Assembly: GCA_009839975.1 (NCBI GenBank)
Contig: VXOP01000337.1
Span: 1-35,443 of the forward strand
Length of the DNA stretch: 35,443 nt
Direction of reading: 5' to 3'
Source: Candidatus Poribacteria bacterium
GTDB taxonomy: Bacteria > Poribacteria > WGA-4E > WGA-3G
Translations under genes and position numbers: made by a program
Shown: positions 20,215-29,081 of the stretch, piece after piece
Numbering within the stretch: position 1 is the first letter of the stretch
How the letters are laid out: the number at the start of each line of letters is the position of its first letter
Notes under the pieces: generated by a model
Seen by the model: only the letters and a program-made list of their open reading frames with translations
The model's database searches: none
What the model was told of the DNA's origin: nothing

Positions 20215-20239
20215 GGTGCGATTAGGAAATCGCACCTAC
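20215..20239. repeat. GTAG-headed hairpin (9-bp stem GGTGCGATT/AATCGCACC)
   Basis: Perfect arms 20215-20223 and 20228-20236. Confidence 0.8.
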
Positions 20240-20302
20240 CGGGGATGAGAGTGTATAATAAACTTCAAAATTCACCATAAATATTTTGAACTTGTTTAAA
20301 AC

Positions 20303-20387
20303 GCCGGAGTGGTGAAATCGGTAGACGCACTGGACTCAAAATCCAGCGGGCCCTAGGTCCATGTCGGTTCGAGTCCGACCTCCGGCA
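20303..20387 (+). tRNA. tRNA-Leu (anticodon CAA)
   Basis: Acceptor GCCGGAG/CTCCGGC, anticodon arm CTGGA-CTCAAAA-TCCAG, TCGGTTCGAGTCCGA T-arm, long variable arm; CCA not encoded. Confidence 0.95.
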
Positions 20388-20390
20388 TGC

Positions 20391-20425
20391 GGCGATGGAT
20401 ATGTATTCCATCGCCATTTTTTTTT
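20391..20425 (+). terminator. Rho-independent terminator after tRNA-Leu
   Basis: GGCGATGGA...TCCATCGCC stem followed by a run of 9 T. Confidence 0.85.
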
Positions 20426-20427
20426 GC

Positions 20428-21219
20428 CTACATAGCGATAATTTTTCGCATCCTTTCTGCAAGGTCAATCTGTGCGTCTCTATCCCCGCCAACTTCGTGA
20501 ATAACATAACCGTCATATCCGACAGAACGGAACGCTGCCATCACGGCTGCCCAATCGGTATCCCCATCTAATAGATTGGTGAATCGGTGTGAACCGCGTG
20601 AGAAGTCTTTGAAGTGAACCCGTTTGATCCGATGTCCAAGCTCCCTGATCCAGTGTTCAGGATAGCCGTAAGCCATCATGTTTGCAGTGTCCAGGTAGGT
20701 ACCGACCCATTCACTGTCAATTTCATCAACAATCTCGCGCATCTCTTTTGGACTGAGTAGGAATTTGTTCCATACGTTTTCCAGTCCAATAGCGACCTTG
20801 TGTTCTTCAGCGGAAGGTGCCAGGTCTTTCAGAATTCCGACGAGGTTATCCCATACTTCTTGATATGTTCCTTCAACAGAAAGTTGACCTGGATGTAGTA
20901 GAATTCCACCAACACCGAGTGCACCTGCGACTTCTAATCCGCGTGCAAGTGATTTAGCACCGTTCTTTCGTTGTTCTTCGTCAAGACTGAGTAAATTCCC
21001 TCGGTTTGCATAGCCAGCGGTGATGCTGCTTATTTCCACACCCGCGGCGTCACATTTAGCAGCAATCCCTTTTAGTTCGGAATCACTCATGTTAATGTCG
21101 GTGTCTTTCCCTTCGCCAAAGGTGAGTTCGACGGCATCATATCCCGCGTCTTGACAGAGCGAGAGTGTATCTTCCAATGACATATTTCCAAGAATAATCT
21201 GTGTAACACCTATCTTCAT
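20428..21219 (-). CDS. Sugar phosphate isomerase/epimerase (xylose isomerase-like TIM barrel)
   Basis: MKIGVTQIILGNMSLEDTLSLCQDAGYDAVELTFGE; GLENVWNKFLLSPKEMREIVDEIDSEWVGTYLDTANMM; VHFKDFSRG; VIHEVGGDRD. Confidence 0.85.
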   Translation of the reverse strand: MKIGVTQIILGNMSLEDTLSLCQDAGYDAVELTFGEGKDTDINMSDSELKGIAAKCDAAGVEISSITAGYANRGNLLSLDEEQRKNGAKSLARGLEVAGALGVGGILLHPGQLSVEGTYQEVWDNLVGILKDLAPSAEEHKVAIGLENVWNKFLLSPKEMREIVDEIDSEWVGTYLDTANMMAYGYPEHWIRELGHRIKRVHFKDFSRGSHRFTNLLDGDTDWAAVMAAFRSVGYDGYVIHEVGGDRDAQIDLAERMRKIIAM

Positions 21220-21297
21220 TTTATTATTCCTTCTCCTTTTTGATATATGGTGCCAGTGTCATATTTGACTGGTAGAATTAATGAAACATTCCACAGC

Positions 21298-21320
21298 GGG
21301 CGGGGAGACCCCGCCCCTAC
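21298..21320. repeat. GTAG-headed hairpin GGGCGGGGAGACCCCGCCC
   Basis: 8-bp perfect stem followed by CCTAC; flanking sequence shared with 23909-23931. Confidence 0.85.
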
Positions 21321-21425
21321 GTTGCGTGGTCTTCGTAAACGTTGGAATGTCTTCTGATTTTTGCCTTCCTATTTTAAATTTACTATATGAAAACCAAGAA
21401 AATAGAAACTACGTGTGAAACTTCG

Positions 21426-22727
21426 CTAAACATTTTCCGGTGAAACCGAAAATTGTGAGACAGACTTCAGATACCGACTCGGCAATCGTGCCGCGACGTG
21501 AATCGCGGTATCTGCATAATCCGTATCTAACACTGTGCCGTGTTTATAGAGTATATCTAACGTCTTTCCCTCTGTATAAGGAATGCTCAGATAGACCGTT
21601 GCTCCCTGAGAGTCGAAACGTTCTGCCAACAGATCCATCAGGTTAGCAACACCATCCCCACGTTTTGCTGAAATGGATACTGCCTCTGGATAACGCGTCT
21701 TAAGCACATGTATCTGTTCTTCAGATTCAAGTTGATCTATTTTGTTGAAAGCCATGACCATGGGTATTGCATCGGCATCCAATTCTGTTAGGACTTTATC
21801 TACGGCATCAATTTGTGCTTCGGCTTCTGGATGGCTAATATCCACAACATGCAACAACAGATCCGCCTCTGTAATCTCCTCTAAAGTTGCTTTGAACGCT
21901 GCGACAAGTTGATGTGGTAACTTTTTGATAAAACCGACGGTATCGCTCAACAGGATGTTCTGATTTTTTGGTAAACTGACCTGACGTGTGGTTGAGTCTA
22001 AGGTGGCAAATAACGCATCCTCTGCCAAGACGTTTTCACCTGTGAGTATGTTAAAGAGCGTAGATTTTCCAGCATTGGTATAACCGACGAGAGAAATTTT
22101 TGTTTTGTCTGAACGGTTCTGCCTTTGAACCTTCCGTCTTTTTTCTACTTTCGCTAATTCTTTTTTCAGTTGAGAAATCTGTCTTCGTACCCATCTTCTA
22201 TCCATTTCAAGTTGTGTTTCACCAGGACCGCGTAATGCCCCACTTCCGCTGCCGGCTCTAGTTGCTATTCGTGAAAGGTGTGTCCACATCCGTGTAAGTC
22301 TTGGTAAAGCATATTCCAACTGTGCCAATGCCACCTGTAACCGTGCCTCACTTGTTAAAGCACGTTGTGCAAATACCTGCAGGATAAGACCTGTCCTGTC
22401 AACCGTGGCAATATCAAGCATACCTTCAATGTTCCGTGTCTGTGCGGGTGATAATTCCTCGTCAAAGACTATTGCATCGGCTTGAAGTTCTTCAACGATT
22501 TCTTTTAGTTCGTCAACCTTTCCTTCTCCGATAAAGTAGGTTGGGTTTGGCACATTTCTGGATTGGATTGTTTCACACACCACTTCAATTCCAGCAGTTT
22601 CGGTGAGTTGTCGGAGTTCCTGTAATGATTCCTCTGTTTCATGCATCGTAATATCCCGCAGTTTTACACCGACGAGGATTGCACGTGAAGGAGGATTTAC
22701 TGGTTGTGTGTCGTATAGTTCTTGCAT
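21426..22727 (-). CDS. hflX: GTPase HflX
   Basis: GALRGPGETQLEMDRRWVRRQI, SLVGYTNAGKSTLFN, LLSDTVGFIKKLPHQLVAAFKATLEE, NKIDQL. Confidence 0.96.
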   Translation of the reverse strand: MQELYDTQPVNPPSRAILVGVKLRDITMHETEESLQELRQLTETAGIEVVCETIQSRNVPNPTYFIGEGKVDELKEIVEELQADAIVFDEELSPAQTRNIEGMLDIATVDRTGLILQVFAQRALTSEARLQVALAQLEYALPRLTRMWTHLSRIATRAGSGSGALRGPGETQLEMDRRWVRRQISQLKKELAKVEKRRKVQRQNRSDKTKISLVGYTNAGKSTLFNILTGENVLAEDALFATLDSTTRQVSLPKNQNILLSDTVGFIKKLPHQLVAAFKATLEEITEADLLLHVVDISHPEAEAQIDAVDKVLTELDADAIPMVMAFNKIDQLESEEQIHVLKTRYPEAVSISAKRGDGVANLMDLLAERFDSQGATVYLSIPYTEGKTLDILYKHGTVLDTDYADTAIHVAARLPSRYLKSVSQFSVSPENV

Positions 22728-22902
22728 ATATTGCCTCTTTACTAAATGCTGTGCTTTGATGTTAGTATATACAGTTTATCAGATTATTACGGCATTTTCA
22801 AACGAAAGTTGCAAATAATAGCATTTCGCATATAAGTTATGTAAAATAGATATAGTTTGCAATCAACATTGCTATTTCCATGATTATATGATACTATAGT
22901 CT

Positions 22903-23027
22903 GATGAAGATTAAGATTTGAATCTGGTAATATGCGGATAATGAAAACGGTAATATGCGGTCTGGGAAACCCAGCCCCTACGATCGTTTTGATGGTTTGG
23001 ACTACCTGAATATTTATTTTTTTTCAT
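22903..23027. repeat. Second copy of the element A core
   Basis: gatgaagattaag...ggtaatatgcggtctgggaaacccagcccctacgatc.ttttgatg...tacctgaatatttatt shared with 14263-14365; carries an extra 23-bp duplication. Confidence 0.8.
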
Positions 23028-23066
23028 TAGACAATATTAGAGAATTCACTATATTGAAGATTATAG

Positions 23067-23858
23067 ATGACTAAGATCCCCAATTCATTTCCTGCCTATT
23101 TTGCCTTATTCAAACTGACACTTCGTCAACTATTCTGGAGTCGTCGTGTACTTCTGATTTTGTTAGGATGCGTGTTGATGCTCTCTATCACGGTGCTGTT
23201 TCGCTTCTATGTGCGCGGGAGCACTGCTGTGAATACCTTCATCCCTTACATAACGTTTATTGGTTACGGTTTTTTGACGAGTTTATGTGCAGTATTCTAC
23301 GGTTCAGCAATCGTATCGGATGAAATTGATGGTAGGGGTTTGACCTATCTACAGATGCGTCCGCTTCCAAAATCTATGATTCTGTTAACCAAATTTGCAG
23401 CTTATGTGGTGGGGACAGTTGTTATTTTTGGTTTATCACATCTTCTGCTGATGGGAATTATGCAAACACATCCAAAACTTAAAGAACGTTTACTCGTCAT
23501 CGGGATGAGTTTTCGGTATACGGGTTCTTTTGCGTTAGGTTTGTTTGTATATGGAACTTTCGCGATGCTTTTGTCGGTTCGGTTTAAGTTTCCAGTATTG
23601 TGGGGGTTGTTATTCGTCTTTGGTTGGGAGCGAATTACAGCGTTGCCTTTCATGTCTACAGGAATTAAGAGAATCTCTTTAAGTCATTACCTTATGACAC
23701 TATTTCCAGATTTCAAATTGAGGGGTGGCATGCTTGATGATCTCTTAGGAAACGAGCCTCCTGAATGGTGGATAGCGATTATAGTCATCAGCTTGCTAAC
23801 GGCAGGTGCAATGTGGCTTGCTATTCGGATATTTAAGGATCGTGAATATTTGATGTAG
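23067..23858 (+). CDS. ABC-2 type transporter permease
   Basis: Six-helix-type hydrophobicity; LTLRQLFWSRRVLLILLG, IVSDEIDGRGLTYLQMRPLPKSMILLTKFAAYV. Confidence 0.75.
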   Translation: MTKIPNSFPAYFALFKLTLRQLFWSRRVLLILLGCVLMLSITVLFRFYVRGSTAVNTFIPYITFIGYGFLTSLCAVFYGSAIVSDEIDGRGLTYLQMRPLPKSMILLTKFAAYVVGTVVIFGLSHLLLMGIMQTHPKLKERLLVIGMSFRYTGSFALGLFVYGTFAMLLSVRFKFPVLWGLLFVFGWERITALPFMSTGIKRISLSHYLMTLFPDFKLRGGMLDDLLGNEPPEWWIAIIVISLLTAGAMWLAIRIFKDREYLM

Positions 23859-23908
23859 GCAACGATAATCTTATAGTGAACTTCAGAATTACTGAAATGC
23901 TTTACAAC

Positions 23909-23931
23909 GGGCGAGGGGACCTCGCCCCTAC
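23909..23931. repeat. GTAG-headed hairpin GGGCGAGGGGACCTCGCCC
   Basis: 8-bp stem; differs from 21298 by a compensatory G:C to A:T pair. Confidence 0.85.
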
Positions 23932-23971
23932 ATTGGGTGGTCTTCGTCATCGGTGTATGGGGTGAAATGTC

Positions 23972-25189
23972 TCATTCATTATTAACTTTACTATAATTGG
24001 ACAATACACGTGCTGTTTCACGAGCTACAATAAGTTCTTCATTCGTAGAAACCACGAGTATCTTTGCACGGCTGTTATCTGCTGATATTTCACCTTCACC
24101 AGTTAATTTCTCATTTTTTTCAAGGTCTAAATGGATGCCGCACCACTGAAGTCCTTCACAGATTTGGGTGCGTGTTTTTGTTCCTTTCTCACCTATCCCA
24201 CCCGCGAAGGCGATAACATCAACGCCGCCGAGTGCAGCGATATAAGCACCGATATACTTTTTCACACCGTATACATAAGTTTCTAAGGCTAAGCGTGCGT
24301 TGTCGTTACCTGCTTCAATTGCTGCTTCCACGTCTCGCATATCTCCGCTGGTGCCAGAGATTCCTTTTACTCCCGATTCTTCAATGAGTTGTCTGCGTAT
24401 TTCGTCAGTTGAAAATCCCTCTTTATCCATCAGGTACATAACAGCGAAAACGTCCAGGTCTCCGCACCGGGTAGATTGTATCATGCCGTATTGTGTTGAT
24501 GCTCCCATAGATGTATCCATAGATTTCCCGTCTTTTATGGCACAAATTGAGGAGCTTCCACCGAGATGACAAGAGATGATTCTGAGTCCTTCACTGTTGT
24601 TGCGTCCCAGCATTTGCGGTACACGTTCAGAGATATATCGGTGTGATGCCCCGTGGAATCCGTATTTCCGAATTTCGTGTTGTTCTACCCAGAAACGTGG
24701 CACCCCGAATTCGTAGGCATAATCTGGTATCGTTTGATGGAACCATGTTTCAAATACAGCGACGAGTGGTGTATTCGGCAGGAGTTCCTGAAAGGCTCGG
24801 ATTGAGGCGATATAAGCGGGATTGTGCATCGGTGCAAGTGGTGTGGATTCCTCAAGTGCTGCGATAACGTCTTCGGTTATCCGTGCTGAACGCCAGTACC
24901 CTTTGGCGAGTATTGTTTTGAATCCGATACCGTCTAATTGGTTTAGGTCTGTAAGGCAACCGACTTCAGGATCGGTTATAAGCTGCATGGCGTGTGCGAT
25001 TGCGTCAATGTGTGATGGTGCGTCAATTTCACCTTCTCGGGTTGGTTTTCCGGGTACGGTGTGTGTGAAAGCGGATGGTGAATTGCCGATACGTTCCACG
25101 CCTCCTTTGACGAGAGAGGTGGATGTTTCCATGTTGATGATTTGGTATTTGAAGGATGTGCTTCCTACGTTTGCACAGAGTATATGCAT
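23972..25189 (-). CDS. Acetate kinase family protein (divergent)
   Basis: CANVGSTSFKYQI, APMHNPAYIASI, RKYGFHGASHRYI, STRCGDLDVF, FAGGIGEKG, STNEELIVARE. Confidence 0.85.
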   Translation of the reverse strand: MHILCANVGSTSFKYQIINMETSTSLVKGGVERIGNSPSAFTHTVPGKPTREGEIDAPSHIDAIAHAMQLITDPEVGCLTDLNQLDGIGFKTILAKGYWRSARITEDVIAALEESTPLAPMHNPAYIASIRAFQELLPNTPLVAVFETWFHQTIPDYAYEFGVPRFWVEQHEIRKYGFHGASHRYISERVPQMLGRNNSEGLRIISCHLGGSSSICAIKDGKSMDTSMGASTQYGMIQSTRCGDLDVFAVMYLMDKEGFSTDEIRRQLIEESGVKGISGTSGDMRDVEAAIEAGNDNARLALETYVYGVKKYIGAYIAALGGVDVIAFAGGIGEKGTKTRTQICEGLQWCGIHLDLEKNEKLTGEGEISADNSRAKILVVSTNEELIVARETARVLSNYSKVNNE

Positions 25190-25324
25190 GGGGGTTTTTT
25201 CTTCTTTTGTAGCAATAAGGGATAGATCACTTTGAAAATCACTATGCTTCTATAACAGGTAATTCTCTGATAATGCTGTCATAACATTTTAACGTATAAG
25301 ACAGTGGTTGTCAAAACGTTTTGT

Positions 25325-25370
25325 TTGTCTGAACCTGGATTTTCAGGATTATAGGATTTTCGGGATAAGA
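25325..25370 (+). repeat. Dispersed motif family C with two 17-bp GGATTTTC units
   Basis: ttgtctgaacctggattttcaggattataggattttcgggat. Confidence 0.6.
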
Positions 25371-25460
25371 GGTTTTCTGTAGCACAATTAAGGATGAATG
25401 TGCTTCGGCTATATCAAGATGAATGTTGGACGGAGAAGGGTAATGAAGGATAAAAGAATA

Positions 25461-25482
25461 GGCGCGCTTATTGAAGCGCGCC
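25461..25482 (-). terminator. Hairpin downstream of the tricorn gene
   Basis: Perfect GGCGCGCTT-ATTG-AAGCGCGCC just after the minus-strand stop at 25509, followed on the minus strand by TATTCTTTT. Confidence 0.65.
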
Positions 25483-25508
25483 TTATGAGAATTACCGTAG
25501 GATATGCC

Positions 25509-28500
25509 TTACTCTGCCTTCGGTAAGGTTGGAAGTGTGAGACGGGGTCGGTCGCCGAAGTCGGGGAGTTGGGGTGGGTTCTCTTCCATCTCTTGCAGGA
25601 GTATCTCTATGGCTTTGTCAAGTTGTGGATCACTGTCTGTCAGGTAGTCTTGCGGACGGTAGTCGACTTCTATGTCAGGGTCGGTGCCGTAGTTTTCAAC
25701 GGTCCAACCGACATCAGAGAACCAGAATGAGTATTCGGGTTGCGTTGTTGAACCGCCATCTACAAATCCTTGGTGGGGTGAGATGCCTATTACGCCTCCC
25801 CACGTGCGTTTACCGACGAGTTTTCCTAACTCCATCAACTTGAAGCAGTGTGAGAAGATGTCACCATCAGACCCGGCGTTTTCATTTGTGACGGTTATCA
25901 TCGGACCTAATACTGAGGAGGAAGGGTACGGGTTCGGTGTTCCCCATCGTGGTATGTTATATGCGATACGGCGGCGTGATAGTTTTTCTAATATCAACTG
26001 TGAGACATTTCCGCCACCGTTGTAGCGGACGTCAACGAGCAGTCCGGGATAACTGACTTCTGTGAGGAAACCACGGTGAAATTCAGAATATCCACGTCTT
26101 CCCATATCAGGAATGTGGACGTATCCGACTTTTCCATCAGTTTTTTCGTGAACATATTTACGGTTCTGTGCTACCCATTCGCGGTAACGCAACTCACCTT
26201 CGCTACTAAGAACTTTAATCGTTAAAACCCGTTTCTCACCATCACTGGCATTTTTGAACGTGGTTTGTACCTCGTGTCTTCCCAAATTGACTAATAATTC
26301 GCCTGGTGAGACGTTTTGGCTCAGCTGCTGTCCACCAATAGAGAGAAGGATGTCGCCTTCCTGAACATTGATTCCGGGTGCGTTAAGTGGTGAATCTCTG
26401 CGTTCATTCCATGTATCACCACGGACGATGTGCGTAATACGATAGCCGTTGTTCTCTGGATCGTAGACGAAATCAGCCCCAAGGAATCCTTGACCATAGT
26501 TGGGTGAGCTGCGGTAATCACCACCAGATTCATAGGCGTGTGAAGTCCCAAGTTCACCTTGCATTTCCCACATGAGATCGGAAAATTCAGCGCGTGTTGC
26601 AATCCGTTCAAGTAGTGGTAAATAACGGAGGTAGACGGTTTCCCAGTCAACACCTGACATATCTTCGGTCCAGAAATAATCACGTTGCAGTCTCCATGCT
26701 TCTCGATACATCTGTTTCCATTCGGCAGTTGGGATGACAGAAGGACGTATCCGGTTAAGATCTATCCATCCAGTGTGTCGGTTAGAACTCCCTTTATTAT
26801 CACCCTTTTGACCGTCATCAGCCTTCTTTCCAGCTTTTATGACCCGAATGCGATTTCCTCCAGTGCGGTATAGAAGGGATTTGTAATCTCCTGACAGTGA
26901 GAAAGTAATGGTATCTGAGACGAGTACCTCTTTTTTCTGATCTTTGAAATCGTAGGCGTGTAATTTGCCCTTTGCACTTGCATCATCTTCTCCGGGGGTG
27001 TTTGTTGCATGTTGAGCAGGATATGTTGTGAAGATTGCTTTCCCCTCAACGCCAGCAATCTGCCCGTAGCGTCCATGTGAATAAGGAAATGCGACAACGC
27101 GTTCTTCAATCCCATCCAGTTCAATATTGATGGGTTTTTTCTTTTTCTCGTCCTTCTTCTCTTTAGATTCACCATCCTTTTCATCGGTATCCTCGTCACC
27201 GTTTTCCTTCTTTTCTTTATCCTTATCTTCTTCAGGTGCTGGTGTTGCTGGTATAAACGGGTTTGGCAAATCCTTCTGCAATGTCACCAGCAGTAGACGT
27301 GTCGCGATAGGAAAACTCAGCTCAAATTGTACCGAATCACCGACTGGTTCAAATTCACGATGCGATAAAAAATAGAGGTATTTTCCATCTGGGTCCCATG
27401 CGGGTGCGTAATCATTGAATTCTGGCTTGGTTATGTATGTCGTATCGCCCGTTTCAACATTACAGATTTTGATTGACGATGTGGTTTCTGTTGCCGGAAA
27501 ACCGTAGGCGATCCATTTTCCATCCGGCGACCATGTTGCCCCTAATATTCGTGTGTATTTGCTTTTATCAAGCACACGTATTTCTTGTGTTTCGAGTTCT
27601 AAATGCAGTAGTTCAAAACGTTGGTTAACGATGAGGAGTTGGTCTTTTAGATCATCGCCTTTAGGACAGAGGGTGATTTGTCTGACATGTCCTATATCCA
27701 GTTCGTCAAGTCTGCGGACCTCCGCACTGCCATCGCATGTGTGGATTTCTATTGCTTCTTCTCCCCCTGCATCTGAAAGCACTAAGATGCGTTTTCCATC
27801 GTTTAACCATCGTGGAGCTCTGTATCGTGTTCCGTTGCGGTCTCCGTGCTGGAGAACTGGGCCATCCCAATTCGCCATTGAGAATAGTTTGCCCCGTGAA
27901 GTCAGGGTAACAGATCTGCCATCTTTTGATAGCAGACTATCTTGAAGGTATTGAGAAGCGTTGACGAATTTGCGTTGTCTTTGTATACGTGGACTGCGAA
28001 AATCTATTTCGACTTGGTGGTTCGTGTTGTTTTCAACATCATAGACCCACAAGTCTGCTCCCGCGTGATAGACGATACGTTTGCCATCAGTTTGTGCTGA
28101 TCGACTGTAGTATGTTTCTTGATGTGTGTGTCGTTTTATGTCTTCGGCTGAGGTAGTGCAGGAGTAGATATTTCCGACTCCTTCGTGGTCTGAGATGAAG
28201 TATATTCTGTCTTCAATCCACATCGGTGTAGTAAAGTTGCTTTCCTCAACAGGTATAAAAGGATTGAAGTTGCCATCTCCTTCAGCATCAATCCAGAGTT
28301 GACCTGCGGTGCCACCCCGGTATCGTTTCCATCGTGCGGGTTCTCGTGTGAGTCGTCCGAGTATGACGCCTCCATTTTTGCCGAAAGAGACATGGTTTGC
28401 GGGCCCGTAGGGTAGCCGTTTGGGTTCACCTCCATTAGGAGAGATACTCCATATCCATGCGCCGAAAGCTGAGTTTGCCCCACTGGAATATAGGATGTTT

Positions 28501-28790
28501 TGTCCATCTGCATCCCATCCGACAATACTTGCATTACTTCCCTGATATGTAAGTCGTTTTGCTTCTCCTCCGAGTGCTGGCATGAGATATACTTCTGCTG
28601 GACCTTCCTCGCGTCCAGCAAAAGCGAGGTGTTCACCGTTTGGGGATAACTGTGGCGTGCCCGTTGCACCGAGGTTGGATGTGAGTCTTCGTGCAACGCC
28701 ACCACTTATTGGGACTGTCCATAGATCATCTTCACACACAAATACAATGGTTTCTTGAGAAATAGTAGGGAATCGGTAGTATCCTGACAT
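25509..28790 (-). CDS. Tricorn-like protease (beta-propeller, PDZ and S41 peptidase domains)
   Basis: N-terminal TolB/tricorn-like propeller, PDZ-like GDILLSIGGQQLS, S41-type VDVRYNGGGNVSQLILEKL and NENAGSDGDIFSHCFK nucleophile region. Confidence 0.9.
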   Translation of the reverse strand: MSGYYRFPTISQETIVFVCEDDLWTVPISGGVARRLTSNLGATGTPQLSPNGEHLAFAGREEGPAEVYLMPALGGEAKRLTYQGSNASIVGWDADGQNILYSSGANSAFGAWIWSISPNGGEPKRLPYGPANHVSFGKNGGVILGRLTREPARWKRYRGGTAGQLWIDAEGDGNFNPFIPVEESNFTTPMWIEDRIYFISDHEGVGNIYSCTTSAEDIKRHTHQETYYSRSAQTDGKRIVYHAGADLWVYDVENNTNHQVEIDFRSPRIQRQRKFVNASQYLQDSLLSKDGRSVTLTSRGKLFSMANWDGPVLQHGDRNGTRYRAPRWLNDGKRILVLSDAGGEEAIEIHTCDGSAEVRRLDELDIGHVRQITLCPKGDDLKDQLLIVNQRFELLHLELETQEIRVLDKSKYTRILGATWSPDGKWIAYGFPATETTSSIKICNVETGDTTYITKPEFNDYAPAWDPDGKYLYFLSHREFEPVGDSVQFELSFPIATRLLLVTLQKDLPNPFIPATPAPEEDKDKEKKENGDEDTDEKDGESKEKKDEKKKKPINIELDGIEERVVAFPYSHGRYGQIAGVEGKAIFTTYPAQHATNTPGEDDASAKGKLHAYDFKDQKKEVLVSDTITFSLSGDYKSLLYRTGGNRIRVIKAGKKADDGQKGDNKGSSNRHTGWIDLNRIRPSVIPTAEWKQMYREAWRLQRDYFWTEDMSGVDWETVYLRYLPLLERIATRAEFSDLMWEMQGELGTSHAYESGGDYRSSPNYGQGFLGADFVYDPENNGYRITHIVRGDTWNERRDSPLNAPGINVQEGDILLSIGGQQLSQNVSPGELLVNLGRHEVQTTFKNASDGEKRVLTIKVLSSEGELRYREWVAQNRKYVHEKTDGKVGYVHIPDMGRRGYSEFHRGFLTEVSYPGLLVDVRYNGGGNVSQLILEKLSRRRIAYNIPRWGTPNPYPSSSVLGPMITVTNENAGSDGDIFSHCFKLMELGKLVGKRTWGGVIGISPHQGFVDGGSTTQPEYSFWFSDVGWTVENYGTDPDIEVDYRPQDYLTDSDPQLDKAIEILLQEMEENPPQLPDFGDRPRLTLPTLPKAE

Positions 28791-28870
28791 TCACACCTCC
28801 GGGTTGTATAATACCATTTTAAAGAACTGATGTCATATTCCTGATTTCTTGTGAGATGTAATCTCATACG

Positions 28871-28894
28871 GCACAAACTAAAAGTTTGTGCTAC
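28871..28894. repeat. GTAG-headed hairpin (GCACAAACT/AGTTTGTGC)
   Basis: 9-bp perfect stem with a 3-nt loop followed by CTAC. Confidence 0.75.
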
Positions 28895-29081
28895 AAAAGA
28901 GACATTTTGATTTTGAAATGGTATAAGGATTTAAGTAGCATAGGATTAAAGATAGAGGCGAGACACCGAATCATACCGAATTCAGTTGATTTCGGCTGGA
29001 CCTCGCCTATAGATTTGATGTTATTCCAAAGCATATCTTGAAATAACATTTTGATTCATTTGCCAAAAAATAGAAGTATGA

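Noticed and set aside
27130-27250. Lys/Glu/Asp-rich stretch in the tricorn protein as a separate functional element
   Set aside because: Looks like a low-complexity linker between propeller segments; no further support.
28136-28705. 189-aa minus-strand ORF in an alternative frame within the tricorn gene
   Set aside because: Same-strand shifted frame inside a well-supported propeller domain; no motif or RBS.
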